From Cellulophaga sp. BC115SP (lineage in GTDB: Bacteria; Bacteroidota; Bacteroidia; Cytophagales; Spirosomataceae): 64,000 nt of DNA. Each line of letters opens with the position of its first letter. Position 1 is the stretch's first letter. Shown here one piece after another: positions 25,407 through 35,448 of this stretch. The notes below the pieces were generated by a model, which saw only the letters and a list, made by a program, of their open reading frames with translations, had not been told where the DNA came from and made no database searches. The stretch is from the NCBI RefSeq assembly GCF_009905545.1, contig NZ_JAAALB010000012.1, forward strand, positions 100,650-164,649, written 5' to 3'. Made by a program: the position numbers and the translations under genes.

Positions 25407-26399
25407 ATGAAATTTTTGGCAAAATATGGAATAGATGGATTTATTCTTTCTTTGATAGGAGCTATTGTCTTAGCTTATCTATATCCACAATTAGGAGCAG
25501 TTACCTTAGATAAAGCATTGGGTTTTGCAACGACTTACGGGGTTAGTATGACCTTCTTTTTATATGGTTTGAAATTAGATACCAAACAGTTATTAGTCGG
25601 AATCAGTAATTGGAAACTACATACTTTGATCCAAACGAGTACCTTTATATTTTTTCCTGTACTTGCACTTTTGGTCAAACCTTGGTTCGATTCTATTGGG
25701 CAACCTGTCTTATGGTTAGCAATATTTTATTTAGGCGCATTGCCTTCTACGGTTTCTTCTTCGGTTGTAATGGTTTCATTATCAGGTGGTAATGTGGTGT
25801 CTGCTATTTTCAATGCTACGCTTTCGAGCTTGTTGGGAATTGTATTAACACCATTATGGATGTCAATGTTTATGGGGCAAGTCAACAGTAATTTCGATTT
25901 GACAGATGTCCTAATGAAGTTAGTCTTACAAGTAATAGTACCTGTAATTATCGGGATGAGTCTAAACAAATTTGGAGGCGCTTGGGCACAAAAAAACAAA
26001 GTTGCCTTAAAGATGGTCGATCAAACAGTAATCATTTTGATTGTATATCAATCTTTTTGTGATTCGTTTGACCACCATATATTTGCAACTTTACCCATAA
26101 GTAATATTATTTGGTTGTCTGTAGGTATGATTGTACTATTTCAAGTAGTGTATCAATTGATAAAATGGTGTGCACATCGACTTGGATTTAACGAAGCTGA
26201 CACTTCAACGGCCATATTCTGTGGGTCCAAAAAATCATTAGTGCATGGTACTGTTATGAGTAAAGTGTTGTTTGGTGCAGGTGCTGAGGTTGGGATTTAT
26301 TTATTACCCATTATGATTTATCATGCTAGACAACTTATTGGTGCAAGTTATCTAGCCCGAAAGCGTGGCGAAAAAATGGCTCAGCAAGCCAATCATTAA
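25407..26399 (+). CDS. Bile acid:sodium symporter (SBF) family transporter
   Basis: The 330-residue product has nine to ten hydrophobic segments and the SBF/YfeH-like signatures YGVSMTFFLYGLKL, LGALPSTVSSSVVMVSLSGGN and STAIFCGSKKSLVHG. Members move organic anions with sodium; the substrate here is unknown. I prefer the ATG at 25407 over 25359, because the earlier start adds a non-family stretch that overlaps the promoter. It is divergent from ohrR. Its stop overlaps the convergent sigma-factor stop by 4 bp. Confidence 0.85.
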   Translation: MKFLAKYGIDGFILSLIGAIVLAYLYPQLGAVTLDKALGFATTYGVSMTFFLYGLKLDTKQLLVGISNWKLHTLIQTSTFIFFPVLALLVKPWFDSIGQPVLWLAIFYLGALPSTVSSSVVMVSLSGGNVVSAIFNATLSSLLGIVLTPLWMSMFMGQVNSNFDLTDVLMKLVLQVIVPVIIGMSLNKFGGAWAQKNKVALKMVDQTVIILIVYQSFCDSFDHHIFATLPISNIIWLSVGMIVLFQVVYQLIKWCAHRLGFNEADTSTAIFCGSKKSLVHGTVMSKVLFGAGAEVGIYLLPIMIYHARQLIGASYLARKRGEKMAQQANH

Positions 26400-27001
26400 T
26401 TAGTGGTTAGGCATATAGCCCACAAAGCTGTAATAGCCTGTGAAACATGCTGTTGTATGGTCAAATCTTCAGATAATGATTCTAGGGCACGATAGACTAA
26501 GGCTCTCGCTGACTTCACTTTAGTCATAGCCATAATCTGGGCAATTTCTTCATAACTTAGCCCTTCAAAAAAGTATAAGGCAATAGCTTCTCGTTGTTTT
26601 TCGGGAAGCTTTGCACATGCTTCTTTTATGATCTGACTGGTATCTGCTGAAAATATCTGATTAAATAAGTCATTTCCATCAGAAATATTAAGTTCAAAAC
26701 CGCCTTCTAAGCCTATAAAAGCAAACTGTTTTTGTTGCTTTTCCTGAACTCTCATCAGTTTACGTTTCAAACTCGCATATAAGTAAAACTTAATCGAAGT
26801 TGTATCTCCTAGACGCCCTCTTGATTGAATCATTTCGCAAAATAAATCCTGAATTGCATCCTTTACTTGGTCTGCTTCAGCACAAAACTGTCTGCCATAG
26901 TTATATAACTTTGGGGCATATTGATAGTAGATAAAACTTAAGGCTTCATCGCTTCCATCTTTAAATGCTTTCCAAATTTGCTCTTCGGAGAAATTCTTCA
27001 T
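26396..27001 (-). CDS. ECF sigma-70 factor, FecI-like
   Basis: The 201-residue product has sigma region 2 (ALSFIYYQYAPKLYNYGRQF to DAIQDLFCEMIQSRG, about 19-72) and region 4 (LPEKQREAIALYFFEGLSYEEIAQIMAM, about 130-160). Together with the divergent fecR gene and the STN-type SusC it forms a cell-surface signalling system that senses a ligand at the outer membrane. The sigma gene is usually in line with fecR; here it faces away across 333 bp. Its 3' end overlaps the transporter gene by 4 bp. Confidence 0.9.
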   Translation of the reverse strand: MKNFSEEQIWKAFKDGSDEALSFIYYQYAPKLYNYGRQFCAEADQVKDAIQDLFCEMIQSRGRLGDTTSIKFYLYASLKRKLMRVQEKQQKQFAFIGLEGGFELNISDGNDLFNQIFSADTSQIIKEACAKLPEKQREAIALYFFEGLSYEEIAQIMAMTKVKSARALVYRALESLSEDLTIQQHVSQAITALWAICLTTN

Positions 27002-27334
27002 GGCTATTCAATTAAAATATATGGCTTGTTAATTCAATTTAAAGGCCTATATGTGTCATTATTACACAATTGAGGCTAATTAAAAAGGGAATTGTTCATT
27101 CCTTAGGTCAAATGTAGGATATTTTTTGATTTACTACTCAATAAAATGCAAAAAAAAATTTATAAAGTTATTAAATAGCTAGTATTTGATAATTTTTATT
27201 GATAATGTAAATATTTCATTATCAGAATGTTAAATGGTAATATTTCATTTTTTCTAAAAAAAGTAAAATTTTTTCTTCGATTACTATGGTCATTCCTTGA
27301 GTTTTTGTCTTTCTGTATTTGAAAGAACTAAACT
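27002..27334. other. Divergent regulatory region between sigma factor and fecR
   Basis: This 333-bp region has no gene. It contains the AraR-like palindrome (27052-27068) and, on the minus strand, TACATTTG (27116-27109) with a TTG at 27141-27139, 22 nt upstream, as a likely sigma-gene promoter. The palindrome would then lie about 35-50 bases into the sigma-gene transcript. The rest is AT-rich with poly-A runs. Confidence 0.5.
27052..27068. promoter_or_regulatory. AraR-like box upstream of the sigma-factor gene
   Basis: The 17-mer TGTGTCATTATTACACA has perfect TGTGT/ACACA ends. It closely matches two 17-mers upstream of araR and araB. It suggests that arabinose status feeds into expression of the sigma factor. 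Confidence 0.5.
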
Positions 27335-28384
27335 ATGGAATCGAATCAACCCAATATAGAGCAATTTCTGAGTAACTCTTCATTTGTAAAATGGGTAAAA
27401 GAGCCAGATGATGTTTCAAACGAGTTTTGGAACAATTGGCTTTTGAATAATCCTGACAAAAAAGAGACGTTTGAGCTTGCCAAAAATATTATTCAAAACC
27501 TTGCCTATAAGCATCAGTATCATTTAGACAAACAGGAGTTAGATGCGATGTTTGAAAGTATCAAATCGACTGTTGCTCAAAATTCTGACGCAGAAAAGCA
27601 ACACGCTATTTCAATTTTCACGAATAATCTTAAAAGATTTTGGTGGGTGGCAGCTTCCGTGGTTATTGGAATTACCTATTCATTACAAACAGAATTTGCT
27701 AAAGAGCGTTTGATGACTTCTGTTTTGACCATGGGAAATAAGCAATTTTATGGTGCTAATCCTGGCGAAAGAATAAAAGTGATTCTTCCTGATGGCTCAA
27801 TTGTCACGCTTCAAGGAGGAAGTTCTATTTCGTATAATTCTGATTTTCAAGATACAATTAGAAAAGTTGAACTGAATGGACAAGCATTTTTTGATGTTGT
27901 GAAAAATCTACAAAAACCGTTTGTGGTAGAATCAAAACATTTGAGAACTAGAGTTTTGGGAACAAGTTTTTCTGTAAATGATTCTGAAAAAGATGCCATT
28001 GGAAAGGTGGCTGTAAGAACAGGAAAAGTAAGTATGAGTGTTGTCGAAAATCATCAATCGAAAATACTTACTCCTAGTAAAATGGGTGTCTGGCATGAAA
28101 CTCAAAAGCAGATAGAGGTCAGTACGTTTGACCCAAAATCTGAGCTCGCTTGGAAGGATAATATATTGTACTTTTCTAAGGAAGACATGCCAAGCGTTTT
28201 ATCAAAAATCGAAACTTGGTATGGTGTTAAAATTATAGTTGACCCAGCCCTAAAATTGAAAGGGAGATACAGTGGTGAGTTTTATGACGAATCTCTCGAA
28301 AATGTTTTGACAGGTATAGGATTTACTTCAGGATTTGATTTTGAAATCAAGGGAAAAGAAGTAAAAATCGTATCAAATAGATAA
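27335..28384 (+). CDS. FecR-family anti-sigma factor
   Basis: The 349-residue protein has a cytoplasmic N-terminal helical domain (1-100), one membrane segment (about 105-125, WWVAASVVIGITYSL), a periplasmic FecR domain (about 145-240, PGERIKVILPDGSIVTL and ELNGQAFFDV) and a C-terminal DUF4974-like domain ending FDFEIKGKEVKIV. It holds the ECF sigma factor until the STN domain of the outer-membrane receptor signals. It lies directly upstream of the SusC gene with a 228-bp gap. Confidence 0.92.
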   Translation: MESNQPNIEQFLSNSSFVKWVKEPDDVSNEFWNNWLLNNPDKKETFELAKNIIQNLAYKHQYHLDKQELDAMFESIKSTVAQNSDAEKQHAISIFTNNLKRFWWVAASVVIGITYSLQTEFAKERLMTSVLTMGNKQFYGANPGERIKVILPDGSIVTLQGGSSISYNSDFQDTIRKVELNGQAFFDVVKNLQKPFVVESKHLRTRVLGTSFSVNDSEKDAIGKVAVRTGKVSMSVVENHQSKILTPSKMGVWHETQKQIEVSTFDPKSELAWKDNILYFSKEDMPSVLSKIETWYGVKIIVDPALKLKGRYSGEFYDESLENVLTGIGFTSGFDFEIKGKEVKIVSNR

Positions 28385-28492
28385 GCTATTTCCAAAAGCA
28401 ATATCACCAACCATATTCATATTTTTCGCTAACATATCTAAACATTAATTATGAATTCTTTGCTTCAAAACTCCAGCTAACCAAACAAAAAA

Positions 28493-28511
28493 AGCCGACT
28501 ATGCGTCGGCT
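28493..28511 (+). other. Short GC hairpin between fecR and susC
   Basis: A 7-bp perfect stem (agccgac / gtcggct) with a 5-nt loop follows an A-run. It may be a weak terminator or a processing site. A tRNA was considered and rejected. Confidence 0.4.
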
Positions 28512-28612
28512 CCTTGATTGAGTTCTGAGCTATCTAAAAAGATTGGCGTCTGTGCGATAGAGCAGAACTAGGAATTTTAATTATTTCAATCATCAAAATC
28601 CCAATCAAATAT

Positions 28613-31600
28613 ATGAAAATCCTTCGACCCAAGTCGCTTCTCCAGTTAAAAAAACGATTTACGACTATGTTAATGCTCCTCATGAGTATTTTACAAATTA
28701 ATATTCTAGGCATTTTTGGTGCACAAGCCAAAAATATCGAGGATACTCGTCTGAACATGAAAGTAGAAAAAGCTACGATTGTTCAGGTATTCAAAGAAAT
28801 CGAAAAGCAAACGCAATTTCATTTTTCATACAATGATGCTTATCTCAACGAGCAGGTAAAAGTTACGTTGAATGTGCAAAACAAGAGGCTTTCGGAAGTT
28901 CTTAATTTCTTGACCAAAGAGGTAAACCTTCAATTCAAGCAAGTACGTGGTAATATCCATGTTTTGAATACAGCCAATACCGACCGAAATTTTAACCCAA
29001 ACGTACAGTCAAACGCCATTCTCGAAGATATTATAGTGTCTGGCGCAGTATTGCACGTGTCTGGTCGAGTGACAAGCCGTGAAGATAATCAGCCTGTGGC
29101 TGGTGCTACTATTCGAATTAAGGGAACGAACAAAGGAACGGTAGCTGATGCACAAGGAAACTACAAAATTGAGGTAGACGATGCCAATGCTGTCATTGAA
29201 ATATCATCTGTAGGGTTCTTAAAACAAGAAATTCGTGTGGGTGGTCGCAGTACTATCAATGTTGAGTTAACGGCTGACATTGCCAAACTAGACGAAGTTG
29301 TTGTGGTTGGTTATGGTACGCAAAAAGTCAAAGATTTGACGGGTTCTGTTGGTATCGTTAAAATGGAAGATGCCAAGAAAACAGCGACTTATGATGTAGC
29401 CAAAATGCTTCAAGGTCAAGTGGCTGGGGTTACAGTGCATGGCTCTGGGGAGCCAGGTGGATTTGTAAGTATCAAGATTCGTGGTATTAGTTCTTTCAAT
29501 AACAACAGTCCATTGTTCGTGATTGATGGTGTTCCTGTAGATGCTCCATTTGATTTTTCACCAGATGATATAGAAAGTGTTCAAGTTTTGAAAGATGCCT
29601 CTGCTGGTGCTATCTACGGAGCTCGTGCAGCCACTGGCGTTGTGATTATTACAACGAAAAAAGGAAAAGCAGGACCGTTGAAAGTTGATTATTCAGGATA
29701 TGCTGGTGTGCAAGAAATTGCCAGACGTATTCCTGTGACCAATCGCGTTGGTTATCAAAATATTACAAGTGCAGCAGAGTTGAATGCTGGCTTATTGGTA
29801 GCGCCTGCAAATGACCCGAAAAGCCCGTCTTTTATCAGTAAAGTAGATACTGATTGGCAAAAAGAGGGTTTTAAAACTGGTAAAATTACCGACCATAACC
29901 TCAACTTTTCGGGTGGTACTGAGGCACTAAGAGGAAGTGTTTCTGTAGGCTATTTTGACCAAAGTAGTACCTATACTGGCCCACAAAACTATAAACGTTA
30001 TAGCTTGAATGGTAACTTGACAGGTAAAAAAGGTATTTTCTCTTTTGGGGCAAAGTTTGCCTACACACAGTCACATAAGGTAAATAATGCCAATACCCGT
30101 GAGCATGCTGTTTTTGGTGGAAGTGTAACCAGTTTATTGACTGCCATTCCGACTATGCCAGTTTATGATTCAAATCGTTTAGGCGGCTATGGTGGTAGCG
30201 ACAATAACACACAACGAGCTATTACTTTGAACGTAGTAGGGATGAATGCTTTGTTGAAAAGTACAGGAGATCGTAATCGTATTTTAGGCAATTTCTGGGG
30301 CGAATTGGAATTAGCTAAAAATCTAAAGTATAGATTAAGTGTTAGTTACGACCGTACAGATTGGAAAGACTTCTTCTTTGAACCAAAATATGATTTAGGT
30401 TTTTACTACCTTACTCCATTGGCGTTTTTATCTCAAACACGTGGGGGGGCTAATACTTTCTTGATTGAAAATACTGCAACGTATCTGAAAGAAATTGGTA
30501 AACATAAGATTGATGTTTTGGCAGGTATTACACATCAAAAAGATGAGTGGGCGTCTATGACTGGTACGGCTTTAGGTCTTACGGAGCCTTATTTTTTAAC
30601 ATTAAGTTCTGGATTAGAGGCTTCAGGAGGTCGTGGAATTAGCGAATATCAGTGGAATGCTGCACTTCAATCGTATCTGGGGCGTGTGAACTACAATTAT
30701 GGAGATAGATACTTATTGACATTCAATTTCCGTCGTGATGGCTCTTCAAGATTTAGTCCATCTAATCGCTTTGGTAACTTCATGTCATTGGCTGCTGCTT
30801 GGAATGTTCACAATGATATTCAGTTGCCAGAATTTATCAATAGTATGAAAGTAAGAGGTGGTTTTGGAGAATTAGGTAATCAGTCTATTGGGCAATATCT
30901 CTATGATACCTATGTCAATACCAATGCTAATTATGTATTCAACAATACTTTAGCTCCAGGTGCTACTCGTACGCAAGTGGTTGACCCATCTATTAAATGG
31001 GAATCTAAAAGAACAACCAATGTAGCAGTTGATTTTGGTTTCTTGAATGATAAAATCTCATTTACAGCTGAATATTTTGATAACCGTGCTTACGATATGT
31101 TGGTGGGTATCCCTATTCCTGCTTCGGTGGGTTCTACCAACGCAAGCGTTACGACCAATATCGCTTCTGTTAGCAACTCAGGTGTTGAATTAACGGCAAC
31201 TTATCGTAAAAAGACAGGAGATTTTAAATATGAAATCTCTGCTAATGCACATACGCTCAAAAACAAAGTATTAGCCTTGGGTGGAAACAACGAACCGATT
31301 TACGGCGCGGCCAGTAAAACAGAAGTTGGACATTCTGTAGGAGAGATTTATGGATATGTAACCGAAGGTATATTCCAGAATACGGATGAGGTAAAAAATC
31401 ATGCTACACAATTAAACGCTGCTCCTGGAGATATTAAGTTTAAAGACCTCAATGGCGATGGCAAAATCACAGCCGAAGGCGACCGCACCTATTTGGGTTC
31501 TTCTATTCCAAACTTTTACTACGGTTTGAACTTTGGCGCATCATACAAAAACTTTGATTTATCATTCTTTATGCAAGGTCAGGCAGGTAACAAGGTTTAC

Positions 31601-32002
31601 AATGGTGTATATCGTGATTTGATGGCTGAGCAATACGGTAATCATCACGTAGATGCTCTGAATTATTGGACACCAACTAATACCAATACCAATGTGCCTC
31701 GTCCAGTCATTGGTGATCCAAATGCCAATACACGTGATTCTGACAGATTCGTAGAAAGTGGCTCGTATTTGCGTATGCAAAATGCACAAATTGGATACAA
31801 CGTTCCTCAGAGTATTTTAAACAAAATTAAAGGTGTAAGTAAAATCAGAATATACGCATCGGGTCAGAATATTTTCTTGATTTCGAAGTATCGTGGATAT
31901 GACCCTGACTTTGCAAGTGATGGTTTGTTGAGTAGAGGATTAGACTATGGTTCCTATCCAAACCCTCGTACCATTATGCTTGGTTTGCAAGTAGGTTTCT
32001 AA
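28613..32002 (+). CDS. SusC/RagA TonB-dependent outer-membrane receptor with STN domain
   Basis: The 1129-residue protein has a signal segment (about 20-40), an STN domain (about 45-115, LNMKVEKATIVQVFKEIEKQ onward), a carboxypeptidase-like beta domain (about 145-215), a TonB box and SusC plug motif (DEVVVVGYGTQK near 230) and a C-terminal barrel ending LGLQVGF. The STN domain contacts FecR, so binding of the glycan can induce transcription. With SusD next door it imports oligosaccharides, here probably arabinan fragments, judging by the GH43 and GH51 genes that follow. Confidence 0.95.
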   Translation: MKILRPKSLLQLKKRFTTMLMLLMSILQINILGIFGAQAKNIEDTRLNMKVEKATIVQVFKEIEKQTQFHFSYNDAYLNEQVKVTLNVQNKRLSEVLNFLTKEVNLQFKQVRGNIHVLNTANTDRNFNPNVQSNAILEDIIVSGAVLHVSGRVTSREDNQPVAGATIRIKGTNKGTVADAQGNYKIEVDDANAVIEISSVGFLKQEIRVGGRSTINVELTADIAKLDEVVVVGYGTQKVKDLTGSVGIVKMEDAKKTATYDVAKMLQGQVAGVTVHGSGEPGGFVSIKIRGISSFNNNSPLFVIDGVPVDAPFDFSPDDIESVQVLKDASAGAIYGARAATGVVIITTKKGKAGPLKVDYSGYAGVQEIARRIPVTNRVGYQNITSAAELNAGLLVAPANDPKSPSFISKVDTDWQKEGFKTGKITDHNLNFSGGTEALRGSVSVGYFDQSSTYTGPQNYKRYSLNGNLTGKKGIFSFGAKFAYTQSHKVNNANTREHAVFGGSVTSLLTAIPTMPVYDSNRLGGYGGSDNNTQRAITLNVVGMNALLKSTGDRNRILGNFWGELELAKNLKYRLSVSYDRTDWKDFFFEPKYDLGFYYLTPLAFLSQTRGGANTFLIENTATYLKEIGKHKIDVLAGITHQKDEWASMTGTALGLTEPYFLTLSSGLEASGGRGISEYQWNAALQSYLGRVNYNYGDRYLLTFNFRRDGSSRFSPSNRFGNFMSLAAAWNVHNDIQLPEFINSMKVRGGFGELGNQSIGQYLYDTYVNTNANYVFNNTLAPGATRTQVVDPSIKWESKRTTNVAVDFGFLNDKISFTAEYFDNRAYDMLVGIPIPASVGSTNASVTTNIASVSNSGVELTATYRKKTGDFKYEISANAHTLKNKVLALGGNNEPIYGAASKTEVGHSVGEIYGYVTEGIFQNTDEVKNHATQLNAAPGDIKFKDLNGDGKITAEGDRTYLGSSIPNFYYGLNFGASYKNFDLSFFMQGQAGNKVYNGVYRDLMAEQYGNHHVDALNYWTPTNTNTNVPRPVIGDPNANTRDSDRFVESGSYLRMQNAQIGYNVPQSILNKIKGVSKIRIYASGQNIFLISKYRGYDPDFASDGLLSRGLDYGSYPNPRTIMLGLQVGF

Positions 32003-32088
32003 TTTGATGTAGACTGTTATACATGCCATTTTGGGAGTACTATCGGTCTGTGAGTTACTTTACAAAATCGTTTAATTTTAGATTTTCC

Positions 32089-33642
32089 ATGAATAAAAAA
32101 TATATAATAGCGTTCGTTGCCACAATGGTGTTGGCTACAGGCTGTGAAAAAGACTTGGAGCAAACAAACCCCAACCAGCAAACTTCGGCTACTTTTTGGC
32201 AGTCACAAGATGATGCGATTAAAGGGGTAAATGCTGCCTACCAAACGTTGATTATCGATGGTGGCTATATGCGTAGTACGCCATTGTTGCTCGATACCCG
32301 TGGCGATGATATTAAGAGTAATAGTCCTTGGGACCAAATGTACAATTCAGGGAAGTTTGCCTTGAATACAGGGAATGATGCGATTTATGGCTGGGCGTTT
32401 GGTGCGTATTATGAAGGTGTTTCTAAAGCCAATCAGGTATTAGATTTCGTACCAAAAATTGCCATGGATCAAGCAGTAAAAGACCGTGTTTTGGGACAGG
32501 CTTACTTCTTGCGCGGACTTTACTTTTATCATTTAGTCAATTTGTTTGGCAATGTGATGCTTCCAACTACTTCGGTAAAAAGCACAGCAGATTTTTATGT
32601 TAAACAATCTACTGTAGAGGAAGGTTGGGCACAAGTAATTTCTGACTTGAAAAAAGCTTCTGAATTACTTCCTGTAAGTTATGATAATGTGGCTGGCCCT
32701 GATAAAGGTCAAACAGGTCGCGCGACCAAGGGTGCAGCTTTAGGGTTTTTAGGAAAAGCGTATTTGTTTACTAAGAAATATTCCGAAGCTGCTACGCAGT
32801 TCAAGGCGATTATCGATTTGGGTGTATATGATTTGATGCCAAATTACCGTGATAATTTCACTGAAGTTGCAGAGAATAATAAAGAATCATTGTTTGAAGT
32901 TCAATTTTCTCGTGATGCGGGCGGTAAAGATATGAACTGGGGTGGCGAGCCTGCTCCAGGTTGGGGAGCGGTTTCGGGTCGTGCAATTACTTATGGGCCG
33001 CGTGGTTTTGGCTGGACAGACGTGCAACCAACTCGCTCGGTATTCAATGAATTTTTGGTCGAAAAAACCGCCGCAGGGAAAGATGACCCTCGTTTGGAGG
33101 CAACGATTTTTTATAACAAACCCGGTGGTATGAAATTATATGGAAAAGACTTTGCTACTTTTTATACAAATCCCAACGACTTAAATGATTTGTTCTGTCG
33201 CAAATATGAAAACGATGAAACTAAAGCCGATGAATTTGATTGGCGTTCGGGCATCAACGATCGATTGTTGCGCTATTCGGATATTTTGCTGATGTATGCA
33301 GAGTGTTTGAATGAAACAGGACAAACAGCGCAGGCTTACCAATATGTTCAGCGAGTTCGTTCGCGTGTAGGGTTACCAAATTTGGCAACCACAAAACCAA
33401 ATATGACTCCTGCTCAAATGCGTGAGCAATTGGCACACGAAAGACTATTGGAGTTTTGTTTAGAAGGTCACCGTTTTGATGATATTCGTCGTTGGGGTTG
33501 GTTGCAGGATGCCACAAAGCTAGCAGAACTGAAGCTTCGTGACCCTGAGTTTAACACTTACCAAGCAGGTAGAGAGTTTTATCCAATACCACAACGTGAG
33601 GTGAATACGAATCCTGGTGTTAAGCAAAATGCTGGTTACTAG
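32089..33642 (+). CDS. SusD/RagB starch-binding-like surface lipoprotein
   Basis: The frame opens at 32023, but the ATG at 32089 starts a proper lipoprotein signal with lipobox LATGC. The 517-residue mature-type protein shows SusD features: the ATFWQSQDDAIKGVNAAYQTL N-terminal stretch, TPR-like helices, and the C-terminal LLRYSDILLMYAECLNETGQ and EFCLEGHRFDDIRRWG motifs. It caps the SusC barrel and binds the glycan. It follows susC closely in one operon. Confidence 0.95.
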   Translation: MNKKYIIAFVATMVLATGCEKDLEQTNPNQQTSATFWQSQDDAIKGVNAAYQTLIIDGGYMRSTPLLLDTRGDDIKSNSPWDQMYNSGKFALNTGNDAIYGWAFGAYYEGVSKANQVLDFVPKIAMDQAVKDRVLGQAYFLRGLYFYHLVNLFGNVMLPTTSVKSTADFYVKQSTVEEGWAQVISDLKKASELLPVSYDNVAGPDKGQTGRATKGAALGFLGKAYLFTKKYSEAATQFKAIIDLGVYDLMPNYRDNFTEVAENNKESLFEVQFSRDAGGKDMNWGGEPAPGWGAVSGRAITYGPRGFGWTDVQPTRSVFNEFLVEKTAAGKDDPRLEATIFYNKPGGMKLYGKDFATFYTNPNDLNDLFCRKYENDETKADEFDWRSGINDRLLRYSDILLMYAECLNETGQTAQAYQYVQRVRSRVGLPNLATTKPNMTPAQMREQLAHERLLEFCLEGHRFDDIRRWGWLQDATKLAELKLRDPEFNTYQAGREFYPIPQREVNTNPGVKQNAGY

Positions 33643-33690
33643 AACTTTTTTGTAATAGTTTGATTACTAGTAAAATATAGATAGGCTGTC

Positions 33691-33745
33691 GACAGTAGGC
33701 AAAGTAAGTGTTTCTCTTTAAAAATTACTTATGCTGCCTATTGTC
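33691..33745 (+). other. Long imperfect stem-loop after susD
   Basis: A 19-bp imperfect inverted repeat (33691-33709 and 33727-33745, a few mismatches) sits in the 203-bp gap before the GH43 gene. It may stabilise the susCD part of the message. Confidence 0.4.
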
Positions 33746-33845
33746 TATGGCTTACATCTCTCAAATTTAGGCTTTGCCTCTAAACCTAAAAAGTATTTGA
33801 TGCTTCACTGGTAACTACCAATAAGGTATTTCAACTTAAAGACGT

Positions 33846-35330
33846 ATGCTTTTCTCAACAAAAAAATATTTATACATTACCTTATTCTTACTAATCTTGG
33901 GAATAAGTGCTTGTTCAAAAAGTGCAGTTGATCCCACGCCAACTCCAACCCCCAATCCTACTCCTACTGCGCCAGCTTTTGATATTAATTCTATCAAAGA
34001 CTCTTATGCAGATGTGGCAGCGGCTAGTAATTATTTGCGTTGGGGACCTTATAACGTACATGACCCATCAATTATCAAGGAAGGTGATACCTATTATTGC
34101 TACAACACCGATGTAGCTTATGGAACAGATATTCGCCCAGGAATTCAGATTCGTCAGTCAAAAGATTTGATAGAATGGAAGTTTTATGGTTGGGTATTTG
34201 ATGGATTGCCAACGTTAGGAGTAAATTTTATCAAGCAAAAAGGAATTCAGCCATTTAATTCTTTGTGGGCGCCTTATGTAATGAAAGTTGGAAATGAATT
34301 TCGATTGTACTACTCACTTTCTTCTGGTGACCCTCGTTTAAGTGTGATTGGATTGGCCACGGCTAGTTCGCCTTTAGGACCTTGGAAAGAACAAGGTTTG
34401 GTGGTTACTTCTCAAAATGATAATACACGACAAACTAATGCGATTGACCCAACTGTGGTAGTTACACCAACAGGAGAACACTATTTTTATTATGGTTCGG
34501 CTTGGGATGGAATTTATATGCTGAAACTTAATCCTGCCGCTGGTTTACCATTGGTAGCAGGTGATAAAGGTAAAAGAATCGCGAATCGTGGATTTACCAA
34601 TGGGCAATATAATGGTAATATCGAAGGACCTGAAATTATCTATAACAAAGACCTCAAAAAATACTTTTTATTTATCTCTTATGATTGGTTAGCTACCAAG
34701 TACAATGTCCGAGTAGGGCGTTCTGACTCTCCCGAAGGACCTTTTTATGATTTCGAAGGCCGAAACCTGAATGAGGATATTGACCATGGTCCGATGATAT
34801 TGGCTCCTTATCAATTTGCAGGTCATGCGGGTTGGCAAGGTGTGGCGCATTGTAGTGTTTTCGAAAATGCTGGACAGTATTATATGGCGCATCAGGGTCG
34901 TCCGGGACAAGATATTAATTTTATGATTTTGCATGTGCGTAAAATATTTTGGACAAAAGATGGTTGGCCAGTGGTTTCGCCTGAACGTTATGCAGGAGAA
35001 TTTACCACTGCTATTACGAAAGAAAATTTAGTGGGTGATTGGGAGCAAGTTATTCTAGGTTATAGAGTTGTACCTGGGTATGATAAGGAACAAAATTCGC
35101 CTGATTTTCAAGTAGCCACTACTATTTCATTAGATGCCAATGGCGGCATTAATGGAAGTACTGCCAATACATGGTCATATTCAGCGCCTTGGCTTACTAT
35201 GAAATGGAGTAATGGTTTTACCGACGAAGTATTGGTCGAGAGAGGTCGTGATTGGGAAAACAAGAAGGAAACAATCCTTTTTTCAGGGTTAAATAATAAA
35301 GGAACTGCTATTTGGGGAAAGAAGAAATAG
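33846..35330 (+). CDS. Lipoprotein glycoside hydrolase family 43, probable endo-arabinanase
   Basis: A lipoprotein signal (lipobox ISAC-S near 24) and a Pro/Thr linker (TPTPTPNPTPT) precede a five-bladed GH43 propeller. The three catalytic acids are visible in NVHDPSII, AIDPTVVV and IEGPEIIY. A C-terminal domain of about 110 residues follows the propeller. Surface anchoring next to susCD suggests that it cuts alpha-1,5-arabinan at the cell surface. The subfamily cannot be fixed by eye. Confidence 0.87.
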   Translation: MLFSTKKYLYITLFLLILGISACSKSAVDPTPTPTPNPTPTAPAFDINSIKDSYADVAAASNYLRWGPYNVHDPSIIKEGDTYYCYNTDVAYGTDIRPGIQIRQSKDLIEWKFYGWVFDGLPTLGVNFIKQKGIQPFNSLWAPYVMKVGNEFRLYYSLSSGDPRLSVIGLATASSPLGPWKEQGLVVTSQNDNTRQTNAIDPTVVVTPTGEHYFYYGSAWDGIYMLKLNPAAGLPLVAGDKGKRIANRGFTNGQYNGNIEGPEIIYNKDLKKYFLFISYDWLATKYNVRVGRSDSPEGPFYDFEGRNLNEDIDHGPMILAPYQFAGHAGWQGVAHCSVFENAGQYYMAHQGRPGQDINFMILHVRKIFWTKDGWPVVSPERYAGEFTTAITKENLVGDWEQVILGYRVVPGYDKEQNSPDFQVATTISLDANGGINGSTANTWSYSAPWLTMKWSNGFTDEVLVERGRDWENKKETILFSGLNNKGTAIWGKKK

Positions 35331-35448
35331 TTTTGAGAAATGGCATTGTGTAAAAAATTAGTAGTAGTCACACCATAAACTTTAAAATTCAATATTCAGG
35401 AATTGATAAGCTCATAATAAACGACGTACCACTAAAATAACTTACCAA

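Noticed and set aside
28485..28530. tRNA gene
   Set aside because: Only one 7-bp stem is present; no cloverleaf, TTC loop or acceptor pairing follows.
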